This document shows positions 42,127 through 51,131 of a DNA stretch of 64,000 nucleotides, one piece after another. This DNA comes from Thermobifida cellulosilytica TB100 (lineage in GTDB: Bacteria; Actinomycetota; Actinomycetes; Streptosporangiales; Streptosporangiaceae), in the NCBI RefSeq assembly GCF_001517975.1, contig NZ_KQ950182.1, positions 1 through 64,000 of the forward strand, in the 5' to 3' direction. The position numbers and the translations under genes were made by a program. Below the pieces are notes generated by a model. That model did no database searches. It saw only the letters and a program-made list of their open reading frames with translations, and was not told where the DNA came from. The number at the start of each line of letters is the position of its first letter. Position 1 is the stretch's first letter.

Positions 42127-44574
42127 ATGAACACAGCACAGCCAACGCGCAGCAGGGTCGTCATCATCGGTGGCGGCATCGTCGGTACCAGCGTCGCCTA
42201 CCACCTCACCAAGCTCGGCCTGACTGACGTGGTCCTGCTGGAGCAGGGCAGTCTGTCGGGCGGCACCACCTGGCACGCTGCCGGACTCATCGGCCAGTTG
42301 CGTGCCACGAGCGCGATAACCGAGCTGATCAAGTACTCCACCGAGCTCTACGCCACGCTGGAGGAGGAGACCGGCTACGGCACCGGGTGGAAGCAGTCGG
42401 GGAGCATGTCGGTCGCCCGCACCCCCGAGCGGATGGCGTCGCTGCGCCGCACCGCGGCGACCGCCCAGGCCTTCGGGGTCGAGGCCCACGTGATCACCCC
42501 CGCCGAGGCCGCCGAGAAGTGGCCGCTGATGCGGGTGGACGACATCGTCGGCGCGGTCTGGCTGCCCGGAGACGGCAAGGCCAACCCCACCGACCTGACC
42601 CAGGCGTTCGCCCGCGGCGCCCGCAGCCGCGGCGCCAAGGTGCTGGAGAAGACCAAGGTCATCGGCATCGACGTGGTCGACGGCCGGATCACCGGTGTGC
42701 GCACCGAGGCGGGCACCATCGAGTGCGAGATCGTCGTCAACTGTGCCGGCCAGTGGGCCGCGCAGGTGGGCGCGATGGCCGGGACCACCGTCCCGCTGCA
42801 CTCGGTCGAGCACTTCTACGTCGTCACCGACCAGATCGAGGGCGTCACCCCCGACCTCCCCGTCCTCCGCGACCAGGACGGCTACGTCTACTTCAAGGAG
42901 GAGGTCGGCAGCCTGGTGGTGGGCGGCTTCGAGCCGGACGCCAAGCCGTGGGTCGGCCCCTACGACATCCCCGACCCGTTCGTCTTCCAGCTCCTCGACG
43001 AGGACTGGGAGCAGTTCTCCATCCTCATGGACAACGCGATCATCCGCGTGCCCAAGCTGGAGACCACGGGAATCCGGAAGTTCTACAACGGTCCGGAGAG
43101 CTTCACCCCCGACAACCACTTCATCATGGGCCAGACCCCCGAGGTCCCCAACATGTACGTGCTGGCGGGCTTCAACTCCACCGGCATCGCCTCCGCGGGC
43201 GGCGCCGGCCTGGCCATGGCCGAGTGGATCATCGAGGGCGAGCCCACCCGCGACCTGTGGCCGGTCGACATCCGTCGCTTCGCGAAGTTCCACAGCAACG
43301 AGATGTGGCTGCGCGAGCGGACCAAGGAGACCCTGGGCCGCCACTACGCGATCCCGTGGCCCAACCACGAGGCCGAGACCGGACGCCCGCTGCGCCGCTC
43401 GCCCGTGCACCACCTCCTGGAGGCCAGGGGCGCGGTCATGGGCAGCCGGATGGGCTGGGAGCGCCCCAACTGGTACGCGCCCGAGGGCGTGGCCAAGGAG
43501 GTGGAGTACTCCTTCGGCCACCAGAACTGGCGGCCCTACGTCAACGCCGAGGCCCAGGCGGCCCGCAGCAAGGTCGCCCTGCTCGACCAGACGGCCTTCG
43601 CGAAGTTCCTCATCCGCGGCGAGGAGGCCGAGGAGGCGTTGCAGTACCTGTGCACCGCCGACATGGCCGTCCAGCCGGGGACCACCGTCTACACCGGCAT
43701 CCTCAACGACCGCGGCGGATACGAGTCCGACGTCACCGTCACCCGCACCGCCCCCAACGAGTACCTGCTGGTGACCGGCAGCGCGCAGGCCACCCGCGAC
43801 CACCACCTGCTCAGCACCGGGCTGGCGGGCCGCCGGGTCGAGATCGTCGACGTCACCTCCGCCTACGCCGTGCTCGGCGTGATGGGCCCCAACTCGCGGG
43901 ACCTGCTCGGCAGGCTGACCAAGACGGACCTGACCAACGCGAACTTCCCCTTCTACACCAGCCAGGAGATCGAGCTGGGTCCGGTCCCCTGCCGGGCCAC
44001 CCGGGTCAGCTACATCGGCGAGCTGGGCTGGGAGCTCTACATCCCCACCGAGTACGCGGTGACCGCCTACGAGTACCTCACCGACGCGGGCGAGGAGCTG
44101 GGCCTCACCCTGGTGGGCCACTACGCGGTGGAGGGCATGCGCCTGGAGAAGGGCTACCGCGCCTGGGGCCGCGAGCTCACCCCCGACCGCACCCCGGTCG
44201 AGGCGGGGATGACGTTCACCTGCAAGCTCGGCACCGACATCGCGTTCCGCGGACGCGAGGTGGTCGAGAAGCAGAGGCAGAACGGGGTCGTGAACCGCAT
44301 CGTGTCCGTGACCGTGGACAACCCCGACGTGGCTCTGTGGGGCGGCGAGCTGCTGCTCCGCAACGGAGAGCCGGTCGGCTTCGTCAGCTCCGGGGCCTTC
44401 GGGCCGACCCTCGGCAAGGGCGTCGGCCTGGCCTGCATCGAGCGGGACCACGTGGTCGACAAGGACTACATCACCGGCGGCTCCTACCAGCTCGACGTGG
44501 CCGGCGAGCTGGTCGAGGCGCAGGTGAGCCTGCGCGCTCCGTTCGACCCGACCGGTGCACGGATGAAGGCGTAA
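42127..44574 (+). CDS. dimethylglycine/sarcosine dehydrogenase-like FAD enzyme fused to GcvT
   Basis: 815 residues. The N-terminal half is a DAO-type FAD domain (VVIIGGGIVGTSVAYHL, LSGGTTWHAAGLIGQLR); the His in TWHAAG is at the position of the covalently bound FAD in mammalian dimethylglycine dehydrogenase. The C-terminal half is a GcvT/aminomethyltransferase-like folate domain (VMGPNSRDLLGRLTKTD, VSYIGELGWELYIPTEYA, RLEKGYRAWGRELTPDRTPV). Such enzymes oxidise an N-methyl group and pass the formaldehyde unit to tetrahydrofolate as 5,10-methylene-THF. The PurU gene 18 bp downstream fits one-carbon disposal. The exact amine is unknown. Confidence 0.9.
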   Translation: MNTAQPTRSRVVIIGGGIVGTSVAYHLTKLGLTDVVLLEQGSLSGGTTWHAAGLIGQLRATSAITELIKYSTELYATLEEETGYGTGWKQSGSMSVARTPERMASLRRTAATAQAFGVEAHVITPAEAAEKWPLMRVDDIVGAVWLPGDGKANPTDLTQAFARGARSRGAKVLEKTKVIGIDVVDGRITGVRTEAGTIECEIVVNCAGQWAAQVGAMAGTTVPLHSVEHFYVVTDQIEGVTPDLPVLRDQDGYVYFKEEVGSLVVGGFEPDAKPWVGPYDIPDPFVFQLLDEDWEQFSILMDNAIIRVPKLETTGIRKFYNGPESFTPDNHFIMGQTPEVPNMYVLAGFNSTGIASAGGAGLAMAEWIIEGEPTRDLWPVDIRRFAKFHSNEMWLRERTKETLGRHYAIPWPNHEAETGRPLRRSPVHHLLEARGAVMGSRMGWERPNWYAPEGVAKEVEYSFGHQNWRPYVNAEAQAARSKVALLDQTAFAKFLIRGEEAEEALQYLCTADMAVQPGTTVYTGILNDRGGYESDVTVTRTAPNEYLLVTGSAQATRDHHLLSTGLAGRRVEIVDVTSAYAVLGVMGPNSRDLLGRLTKTDLTNANFPFYTSQEIELGPVPCRATRVSYIGELGWELYIPTEYAVTAYEYLTDAGEELGLTLVGHYAVEGMRLEKGYRAWGRELTPDRTPVEAGMTFTCKLGTDIAFRGREVVEKQRQNGVVNRIVSVTVDNPDVALWGGELLLRNGEPVGFVSSGAFGPTLGKGVGLACIERDHVVDKDYITGGSYQLDVAGELVEAQVSLRAPFDPTGARMKA

Positions 44575-44592
44575 CCGGAGAGGAAGAAGTCA

Positions 44593-45453
44593 GTGGAAAC
44601 CAGCAACTCCGTCGTCATCACGCTGTCGTGCCAGGACCGCCCGGGCATCGTCCGTGCCGTCGCGGACTTCTTCTACCGCCGCGGCTGCGACATCCGGGAG
44701 AGCCACCAGTTCGGCGACACCGACTCCGGACTGTTCTTCATGCGGGTCCACCTGGGCACCGGTCCGGACACGCCGCCGGTGGCCGCGCTCCGCGAGGAGT
44801 TCAACCAGGTCGCCGAGGAGTTCCAGATGAGCTTCGAGCTCACGGACCTCGCCGTCCGGCCGCGGCTGCTCATCATGGTGTCCAAGTACGACCACTGCCT
44901 CCACGACCTGCTGTACCGGTGGCGCTCCGGACAACTGCCGGTCGACATCCCGGTGATCGTCTCCAACCACCCGGACCTGGCCCCGCTCGCGGAGGCGCAC
45001 GGCATCCCCTTCCACCACATCCCGGTGACGAAGGAGACCAAGCCCGAGGCCGAGCGGCAGTTGCTCGCCCTGGTCAAGGAGCACCGGATCGACCTCGTCG
45101 TCCTCGCCCGCTACATGCAGATCCTCTCCGAGGACCTGTGCAAGCACCTGGACGGCCGGGCGATCAACATTCACCACTCCTTCCTGCCGGGCTTCAAGGG
45201 GGCCAACCCCTACGGCCGCGCGCACGAGCGGGGGGTCAAGCTGATCGGCGCGACCGCGCACTACGTGACCTCGGACCTCGACGAGGGTCCGATCATCGAG
45301 CAGGACGTCATCCGGGTCGACCACTCGGCGTCGGTGGCCGACATGGTGACCCTGGGCCGCGACATCGAGTCGCGGACCCTGGCCCGGGCCGTGCTGTGGC
45401 ACGTGCAGCGGCGCGTCCTGCTCAACGGTCGGCGCACGATCGTCTTCACCTGA
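44593..45453 (+). CDS. purU: formyltetrahydrofolate deformylase
   Basis: 286 residues from GTG 44593, with GAGGAAGAAG 4-13 nt upstream. An N-terminal ACT domain (TLSCQDRPGIVRAVADFFYR) is followed by a formyltransferase-fold hydrolase domain with IPVIVSNHPDL, LARYMQILSEDL, NIHHSFLPGFKGANPYGRAH and the catalytic Asp in YVTSDLDEGPIIEQD. PurU turns 10-formyl-THF into formate and THF, here presumably renewing THF after the demethylation catalysed by the gene upstream. It shares the operator at 42071-42107 and is closed by the terminator at 45606. Confidence 0.95.
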   Translation: METSNSVVITLSCQDRPGIVRAVADFFYRRGCDIRESHQFGDTDSGLFFMRVHLGTGPDTPPVAALREEFNQVAEEFQMSFELTDLAVRPRLLIMVSKYDHCLHDLLYRWRSGQLPVDIPVIVSNHPDLAPLAEAHGIPFHHIPVTKETKPEAERQLLALVKEHRIDLVVLARYMQILSEDLCKHLDGRAINIHHSFLPGFKGANPYGRAHERGVKLIGATAHYVTSDLDEGPIIEQDVIRVDHSASVADMVTLGRDIESRTLARAVLWHVQRRVLLNGRRTIVFT

Positions 45454-45605
45454 TCCCCGCCGGAGGAACACAGGCCGCGGTGGGTGGCGGATGCCGACGC
45501 CTCTGGGCGGGGCAGTCCGGTTGCGTCCGCGGTCCCGGATGAGTGGCCGGCCGGGGCCGTGATGTCGGGGGGAGCCACCCACCGCTTTTCCACGGGGAAA
45601 GACCG

Positions 45606-45643
45606 CGTCTCGGTCCGTGGCGAGGAGGGCACGGGCCGAGACG
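45606..45643 (+). terminator. terminator of the dehydrogenase-purU operon
   Basis: CGTCTCGGTCCGTG paired with CACGGGCCGAGACG (14 bp, one G-T) around a 10-nt loop, followed by CCTTAT. It stands immediately before the next operator. Confidence 0.75.
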
Positions 45644-45652
45644 CCTTATCGA

Positions 45653-45667
45653 TGAACCAATGGTTCA
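45653..45667. promoter_or_regulatory. operator before the alcohol dehydrogenase gene
   Basis: TGAACCAATGGTTCA is a perfect 15-bp palindrome, the clearest single copy of the island's operator (GAACC-N3-GGTTC). It starts 4 bp after a CCTTAT that may be the -10 and ends 18 bp before the start codon. Confidence 0.75.
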
Positions 45668-45685
45668 GATTTTGTGGAGGATGTG

Positions 45686-46801
45686 ATGGTCAGAGCGCGG
45701 GGAGCGGTCATCCACGGAGTCGGCGAGAAGTGGCGCGTCGAAGACCTCCGAGTGGGTGAGCCCGCCGAGGGGGAAGTGCTCGTCAAGGTCATGGCCACGG
45801 GGCTGTGTCACTCCGACGACCACGTCGTCCGCGGTGACATCGGAGCCCAGTTCCCCCAGGTCGGAGGGCACGAGGGCGCGGGCATCGTGGAGCAGGTCGG
45901 CCCCGGGGTCACCCGGGTCCGCCCCGGCGACCGGGTCGCCACGCTCTTCGTCCCGGTGTGCGGCACCTGCCGCTACTGCGCCACCGGACGCTCCTACCTC
46001 TGCGACAGCGCCGCCGCCACGCGCAGCGGGCTCGCCGCCGACGGCAGCGCCCGGTTCTTCCTGGAGGACGGCCGCGAGGTCACCGCCACCAGTCGGCTCG
46101 GCACCTTCGCCAACTACCTGGTGTGCCACGAGACCCAGCTCGCCGTCGTCCCCGAGGGCACCGACTTCGTCGCCGCCTGCCTGGTGTCCTGCGGCGTCCT
46201 CACCGGCTGGGGTGCCGCGGTCAACGCCGGGAACGTGCGTCCGGGCGACACCGTGCTGGTCCTCGGCGCGGGCGGCGTCGGCATGAACGCGGTCCAGGGG
46301 GCCCGCCACGCCGGAGCCGACCACGTCGTCGTGGTCGACCTCTCCGAGTTCGCCCGCAGCCAGGCGCCCACGTTCGGCGCCACCGACGTCTTCTCCTCCC
46401 TGGAGGAGGCAGGCGAGCGCATCGCCGAGCTGACCGACGGCAGGGGTGCGGACGTCTCCGTCATCACCGTGGGCCGGGTGAACGGCGACATCATCGGCCA
46501 GGCCTTCGACCTCACCGGCAAGGACGGGACCTGCGTCGTGGCCTCCCTGGGCTCCACCGACAAGCACATCGCGGTGAACCCCCGGTCGTTCTCCAACCTC
46601 ACCAAGACGATGACCGGCTCCCTCCTCGGCAACTGCAACCCGGTGGCGGACGTGCCGCGCCTGCTGCGGATGTACTCGGCGGGCCGCCTCAAGCTGGACG
46701 AGCTGGTGACCCGCACCTACAGCCTCGACCAGATCAACGAGGCCTACGACGACCTGCACGCCGGGGTGAACATCCGCGGCGTCATCCTGCACGAGCACTG
46801 A
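45686..46801 (+). CDS. zinc-dependent alcohol dehydrogenase (NDMA-dependent-like)
   Basis: 371 residues. ATG 45686 has GGAGG 5 nt upstream. A medium-chain dehydrogenase with the catalytic zinc Cys in GLCHSDDHV, the GHEGAGIVEQVGPGVT block, the four-Cys structural zinc lobe (CGTCRYCATGRSYLC) and a Rossmann motif VLGAGGVGMNAVQGARHAGA. The wording is close to the actinobacterial NDMA-dependent alcohol dehydrogenases, which hold NAD tightly and also act in formaldehyde oxidation. It is followed 40 bp on by an aldehyde dehydrogenase, so an alcohol-aldehyde-acid step is likely. Confidence 0.9.
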   Translation: MVRARGAVIHGVGEKWRVEDLRVGEPAEGEVLVKVMATGLCHSDDHVVRGDIGAQFPQVGGHEGAGIVEQVGPGVTRVRPGDRVATLFVPVCGTCRYCATGRSYLCDSAAATRSGLAADGSARFFLEDGREVTATSRLGTFANYLVCHETQLAVVPEGTDFVAACLVSCGVLTGWGAAVNAGNVRPGDTVLVLGAGGVGMNAVQGARHAGADHVVVVDLSEFARSQAPTFGATDVFSSLEEAGERIAELTDGRGADVSVITVGRVNGDIIGQAFDLTGKDGTCVVASLGSTDKHIAVNPRSFSNLTKTMTGSLLGNCNPVADVPRLLRMYSAGRLKLDELVTRTYSLDQINEAYDDLHAGVNIRGVILHEH

Positions 46802-46841
46802 CGCCCGCCCCGTCCGTACCACCCCTGCACGAAGGACCGTG

Positions 46842-48323
46842 ATGGCCGAAACCAACAGTGAGATCCAGCAGCGCAAGCCGATCGAGCACACCCGGCTGTT
46901 CATCGACGGCAAGTGGACCGACGCCGTGGACAGCGGCGAGATCCCCGTGGTCAACCCGGCGACCGGCGACGTCTTCGTCTCGGTGGCCGAGGCGCGCGAA
47001 GCCGACGTCGACCGCGCGGTGGCGGCGGCCCGCAAGGCGTTCGACTCGGGTCCCTGGCCGCGGATGAAGCCGAACGAGCGCGCCCGCATCCTGTGGCGCC
47101 TCGCCGAGCTCATCGAGCGCGACGCCGAGGAGCTGGCCCGGCTCACCACGCTGGAGAACGGCAAGCCCTACGCCCAGTCGATGCGGATCGACGTGGGCGG
47201 TTCCGTCAAGGCGTTCCAGTACTTCTCCGGCTGGGCCACCAAGATCACCGGGGAGACGATCTCGCTGTCCACTCCCGGTGAGTACCACGCCTACACCGAG
47301 CGCGAGCCCTTGGGCGTCTGCGCGCTCATCGTGCCCTGGAACTACCCGCTGTCCAACGCCGCCTGGAAGGCCGGCCCCGCGCTGGCGGCGGGCAACACCT
47401 GCGTGCTCAAGCCGGCCGAGGCCACGCCGCTGACCGCGCTGCGGCTGGCGCAACTGGCGATCGAGGCCGGGGTGCCCGAGGGCGTGTTCAACGTGCTGCC
47501 GGGCTACGGCCCCACGGCGGGCGCGGCGCTGTCGGCCCACCCCGACGTGGACAAGGTGTCGTTCACCGGCTCCACCCAGACCGGCCGGGCGATCGCCTCG
47601 GCCTCGCTGGGCAACTTCAAGCGCGTCACCCTGGAGCTGGGCGGCAAGAGCCCCAACATCATCTTCGCCGACGCCGACATCGACGCCGCCGCGACGGGCG
47701 CCGCCGCCGCGATCTTCTCCAACATGGGGGAGCAGTGCGTGGCCGGTTCCCGGCTCTACGTCGAGGAGTCGGTCTTCGACGAGGTGGTCGCGCGCGTGTC
47801 GGAGATCGGCTCGGCGATGCGGATCGGCGACGGCTTCGACCCGGAGACCGAGGTCGGACCGCTGGTCAGCGAGGAGCACCTGAAGCGCGTCGTCGGCTAC
47901 CTGGAGTCCGGCGTCGAGCAGGGCGCGACCGTGGCCAGCGGCGGTCGGCGGGTCGGGGACAAGGGCTTCTACCTACAGCCCACCGTCTTCACCGACGTGA
48001 CCCCCGAGATGCGGATCGTCCGCGAGGAGATCTTCGGCCCGGTCGTGGTGGCCGCCCCGTTCCGCGAGGTCGACGAGGTGGTGGAGGCCGCCAACGACTC
48101 GCCCTACGGCCTGGCCGCCGGGGTCTGGACCCGCGACGTCTCGCGCGCGCACCGGATGAGCCGGGCGCTGCGCGCGGGCGTGGTGTGGGTCAACTGCTAC
48201 GGCGTCTTCGACACGGCCCTGCCCTTCGGCGGGTTCAAGCAGTCCGGCTGGGGCCGCGAGATGGGCTACGAGGTCATGCGGCACTACACCGAGGGCAAGA
48301 GCACCGTCGTCAAGCTGGCGTGA
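46842..48323 (+). CDS. aldehyde dehydrogenase (betaine-aldehyde dehydrogenase-like)
   Basis: 493 residues, ALDH superfamily, full length. The block VPWNYPLSNAAWKAGPALAA, the Lys in LKPAEATPLTALRLA, FTGSTQTGRAIA, the catalytic Glu in LELGGKSPNIIFADAD and the catalytic Cys in MGEQCVAGSRLYVEE are all present. The text is nearest to ALDH families that oxidise betaine aldehyde and related amino- or aryl-aldehydes. ATG 46842 has GAAGGA upstream; a GTG at 46839 is in frame too. It shares a transcript with the alcohol dehydrogenase and ends in a 12-bp stem terminator. Confidence 0.93.
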   Translation: MAETNSEIQQRKPIEHTRLFIDGKWTDAVDSGEIPVVNPATGDVFVSVAEAREADVDRAVAAARKAFDSGPWPRMKPNERARILWRLAELIERDAEELARLTTLENGKPYAQSMRIDVGGSVKAFQYFSGWATKITGETISLSTPGEYHAYTEREPLGVCALIVPWNYPLSNAAWKAGPALAAGNTCVLKPAEATPLTALRLAQLAIEAGVPEGVFNVLPGYGPTAGAALSAHPDVDKVSFTGSTQTGRAIASASLGNFKRVTLELGGKSPNIIFADADIDAAATGAAAAIFSNMGEQCVAGSRLYVEESVFDEVVARVSEIGSAMRIGDGFDPETEVGPLVSEEHLKRVVGYLESGVEQGATVASGGRRVGDKGFYLQPTVFTDVTPEMRIVREEIFGPVVVAAPFREVDEVVEAANDSPYGLAAGVWTRDVSRAHRMSRALRAGVVWVNCYGVFDTALPFGGFKQSGWGREMGYEVMRHYTEGKSTVVKLA

Positions 48324-48347
48324 CCGGCTGACGGCGGCCGAGACCCG

Positions 48348-48401
48348 CCCGTGCCGGACCCCTTCCACGCCGAGAGGTGGGGAGAGGACGTCCGGCACGG
48401 G
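48348..48401 (+). terminator. terminator after the aldehyde dehydrogenase gene
   Basis: Perfect 12-bp stem CCCGTGCCGGAC/GTCCGGCACGGG with a 30-nt loop, 25 bp after the stop. Confidence 0.55.
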
Positions 48402-48415
48402 TGCACACCGCAGGC

Positions 48416-48450
48416 GAACCAGTGGTTCACCTTGAGTGAACCAGTGGTTC
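48416..48450. promoter_or_regulatory. tandem operator before the second SBP gene
   Basis: Two identical 13-bp dyads GAACCAGTGGTTC (48416-48428 and 48438-48450) separated by 9 bp, and a further TGAAC after them. The same half-sites occur at 45653. No clear -10 box lies next to them. Confidence 0.7.
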
Positions 48451-48772
48451 ATGAACGAGGGAGGGTGAGGCCGGGCCTGGGGGAGGCCAGTGCAGAACGC
48501 GCTCAGGAAACCACAGGAGAACCATTTCGACACGGGGTTTTCGGGACCAGAGAACGCTCGTCGGATAGGCGGTCGTCGGTCCGTCCTCATTCGGGTGGGC
48601 AGTCCGTTGCGGCTGCGCCCGGAAGCAGGAGGACGGAGGCGACGCGGACGATTCCGATGGCCGGATCTGTCTCCTATTGGTCCGCGCTGCTCCGGCGGAG
48701 CGGCGCACACGGGGGAAAACGATTCTTTTCGGGGCTCGACGAGAGCCCTCGACCCCGAAGGAGAAGATTACA

Positions 48773-50311
48773 GTGCGACGAACGGGAAAGGTCTGCCGGC
48801 TGGCGGCGGTGGTGTTCACCGCCTCCGTGCTGCTGGTCGGCTGCGGAATTTCCTCGAACGGCGAACCGACCGTGCAGGACAGCGAGAACGCCGAGCTCAC
48901 GATCGGCATGGTCTCGGACGCGCAGAGCCTGGACCCGCCGAACTTCGTGCTGGCCGGTGACTTCGTGCGGACGAGCCTCGTCTACGAGGGGCTGGTCTCG
49001 CTCTCCTCCGACGGAGAGGTCCAGCCGGCGCTGGCGACCTCCTGGGAGCAGGTGTCGGACACCGAGTGGGAGTTCCAGCTCCGCGAGGGAGTCACGTTCC
49101 ACGACGGCACCCCCTTCAACTCCGAGGCGGTGCGGATCAGTCTGGAGCGGGCCGCCGAGCAGGGCCAGGCCAGCACCTTCCTCGGCATGATCGAGAAGGT
49201 CGAGACGCCGGACGAGTACACCGCGCGCATCGTGCTGTCCGAGCCCAACTCGAGCATCCTCAACAACCTCACCGTCCCGGTCGCGGGGATCATCAGCCCC
49301 CGGGCGCTGGAGACCAAGGGCGAGGACATCCAGTTCGAGGCGGTCGGCACCGGCCCCTACACGTTCGTGGAGTGGGAGCCCAACACCTCGATGGTGTTCG
49401 AGCGGAACGAGGACTACTGGGGCGCCCCGGCCGCGCTGAAGCGGGTCACGTTCGTGCCCATCCCCGAGGCGGGCACCCGCTACAGCGCCTTGCAGTCGGG
49501 CGAGGTCGACGTCATCGAGAACCCGCCGCCCTCCGAGCTGGCCAGCATCGAGGCGTCCGAGGAGCTGTACTCGATCATCGAGCCGAAGGCCCGCTCGGTC
49601 TTCCTCGGCTTCAACCTCGAGGAGATCCCCGACGTCGAGGTCCGCAGGGCCATCGCGTACGCCATCGACAGCGAGGCGATCGTCGAGAACGTCCTGGAGG
49701 GCGTGGGCCGTCCCGCCACCACCAGCCTGACCCCGCCGGAGTACGTCTCCGGCAACGACCCGGTCGGCCTGGGCCACGACCCGGACAAGGCGCGCCGACT
49801 GCTCGAGGAGGCCGGGGTCGAGGACCTGGAGCTGGAGCTCGTCCTGCCGACCGAGCGCTACCTCAAGGACCAGGAGATCGCCGAGGTCATCCAGGACCAG
49901 CTCGCCGAGATCGGGGTCACGGTCCGGCTGAACGTCCAGGAGCCGGGGACGTGGTTCCAGTCCCTGCTCGACCACGAGACCCAGCTCTACTGGCTGGGCT
50001 GGGGCCTCAGCTCCGGCGACCCCGCCGAGATGCTGCGCCGGGTGTTCCACTCCGAAGAGCTCAACAACATGTCCCAGTACGACAACGAGGAGGTCGACGA
50101 GCTGCTTGACCGGCTGCGCGAGCTGGAGGTGGGCAGCGCGCAGCGCAACCAGGTGATCCAGCAGATCGAGCAGATCGTCGTCGAGGACGACGTCGTGGTC
50201 GTGCCGGTCTACCAGATGTCCAATTTCTACGCGGCCCGATCGGGGGTGCAGGGAGTCCACACCACGCCGACGGAACTGATCGACCTGAGCGAGGTCACGG
50301 TCGCGGAATAA
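48773..50311 (+). CDS. ABC substrate-binding lipoprotein (SBP family 5), copy 2
   Basis: 512 residues from GTG 48773 (AAGGAGA 8 nt upstream). The lipobox is LLVGCG near residue 22. The mature protein is a paralogue of the one at 32478, with VSDAQSLDPPNFVLAGDFVR, TPFNSEAVRISLERAAE, YWGAPAALKRV, GEVDVIENPPPSEL and WGLSSGDPAEMLRRVFHSEE. It has no permease beside it, so it probably delivers a second or altered ligand to the importer at 34076-41899. It has its own operator pair and terminators. Confidence 0.92.
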   Translation: MRRTGKVCRLAAVVFTASVLLVGCGISSNGEPTVQDSENAELTIGMVSDAQSLDPPNFVLAGDFVRTSLVYEGLVSLSSDGEVQPALATSWEQVSDTEWEFQLREGVTFHDGTPFNSEAVRISLERAAEQGQASTFLGMIEKVETPDEYTARIVLSEPNSSILNNLTVPVAGIISPRALETKGEDIQFEAVGTGPYTFVEWEPNTSMVFERNEDYWGAPAALKRVTFVPIPEAGTRYSALQSGEVDVIENPPPSELASIEASEELYSIIEPKARSVFLGFNLEEIPDVEVRRAIAYAIDSEAIVENVLEGVGRPATTSLTPPEYVSGNDPVGLGHDPDKARRLLEEAGVEDLELELVLPTERYLKDQEIAEVIQDQLAEIGVTVRLNVQEPGTWFQSLLDHETQLYWLGWGLSSGDPAEMLRRVFHSEELNNMSQYDNEEVDELLDRLRELEVGSAQRNQVIQQIEQIVVEDDVVVVPVYQMSNFYAARSGVQGVHTTPTELIDLSEVTVAE

Positions 50312-50320
50312 AAAAAGTGT

Positions 50321-50372
50321 CCGGGCGCGGAAACGCGGCAGAGGGCGATTTTCCCGTCGTTTCCGCGCCCGG
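50321..50372 (+). terminator. hairpin 1 after the second SBP gene
   Basis: Perfect 15-bp stem CCGGGCGCGGAAACG/CGTTTCCGCGCCCGG with a 22-nt loop, just after an A-run at 50309. Confidence 0.65.
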
Positions 50373-50399
50373 TCTCCAGAGGGGACGGAATCCCTTAAT

Positions 50400-50441
50400 C
50401 CCGGGAGGGAAGCTCCACGGCTCCGGAGCTTTCCTCCCGGG
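50400..50441 (+). terminator. hairpin 2 after the second SBP gene
   Basis: CCCGGGAGGGAAGCTCC paired with GGAGCTTTCCTCCCGGG (16 of 17 positions paired) with a 7-nt loop. Two strong hairpins in 120 bp isolate the SBP gene from the next operon. Confidence 0.75.
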
Positions 50442-50489
50442 GCCTGCATGCGGATTTCGAATGAGAAATCCGGAAACGAGGGGGGTTTC

Positions 50490-50547
50490 TTGACACTCTC
50501 GGGGAGAACCGATGTACTATGTGGACCGCTGGTTCGTTCAGTGAACC
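50490..50547 (+). promoter_or_regulatory. promoter and operator of the AA_synth-aminotransferase operon
   Basis: TTGACA (50490-50495) and TACTAT (50515-50520), then GGACC-N3-GGTTC-N7-GAACC (50523-50547), ending 13 bp before the GTG start. The -10 to operator spacing (10 bp to GGTTC) equals that at 31486 and 39699. Confidence 0.7.
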
Positions 50548-50560
50548 GATTGGAGTGAGT

Positions 50561-51124
50561 GTGGACATCAAGATCCGCAAGGTCGTCCGGCATCTGGAGG
50601 AGACCAGGTCGGAGAATGGACGGCCGGTCGACCCGGTGCACCGGGTGGCGTTCGTCGGCATCGTCATCGCCAACCCCTACGGCAGCGGATACGTGGAGGA
50701 CCTGGTCACGCTGGCCGACGCGGTCGGCGAGCAGATCGGCGAACTGGTCGGACCGCCCTGTGTCGACCTTCTCGGCGACGAGGTCGAGGCCTTCGGCAAG
50801 GTCGCGCTGGTCGGCATCGACGGAGAGGTCGAGCACGGCTCGGCGCTCATCCACAACCTGCGCTTCGGCAACGTCTTCCGCAAGGCCGCCGGAGGCACCG
50901 AGCTGCTGCCCGCAGCCGAGAAGGTCGGCCTGCCCGGAGCCCCCATCGACGTGCCGCTGAAGCACAAGACCGACTCCAAGACCCGCTCGCACCACCAGAC
51001 CATCACCATCCAGGTCCCCGGCGCCCCCCTGCCCGACGAGATCCTCGTGGGCTGCGTCGCGGCCAACGCCGGACGCCCGCTCGCCCGGCTGGCGGTCTTC
51101 GGTGCGGAAACCTCAGGACAGTAG
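50561..51124 (+). CDS. AA_synth-family protein (PF06684 type)
   Basis: 187 residues from GTG 50561 with GGAG 6 nt upstream. The sequence matches the amino-acid-synthesis family, which has a BCM-like fold: VAFVGIVIANPYGSGYVEDL, LGDEVEAFGKVALVGIDGEV, HGSALIHNLRFGNVFRKAAG, and the Pro/Lys block GAPIDVPLKHKTDSKTRSHH followed by DEILVGCVAANAGRPLARL. No reaction is firmly known for the family; its genes recur with amidohydrolases and transporters. Being first in an operon with an aminotransferase and under the island operator suggests a catalytic role in the same pathway. Confidence 0.8.
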   Translation: MDIKIRKVVRHLEETRSENGRPVDPVHRVAFVGIVIANPYGSGYVEDLVTLADAVGEQIGELVGPPCVDLLGDEVEAFGKVALVGIDGEVEHGSALIHNLRFGNVFRKAAGGTELLPAAEKVGLPGAPIDVPLKHKTDSKTRSHHQTITIQVPGAPLPDEILVGCVAANAGRPLARLAVFGAETSGQ

Positions 51125-51131
51125 GCAGAGA

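Larger units (their letters stand above)
48324..48772. other. 449-bp region with operator pair and long leader before the second SBP gene
   Basis: A terminator for the ALDH gene and a double operator occupy the first 130 bp. About 320 bp of gene-free sequence then separate the operators from the SBP start. Open frames exist in all phases but none has a ribosome site or known product. Confidence 0.55.

Noticed and set aside
50321-50441. Insertion-sequence ends (two inverted repeats)
   Set aside because: The two hairpins differ in sequence, enclose no transposase and fit double terminators after the binding-protein gene.
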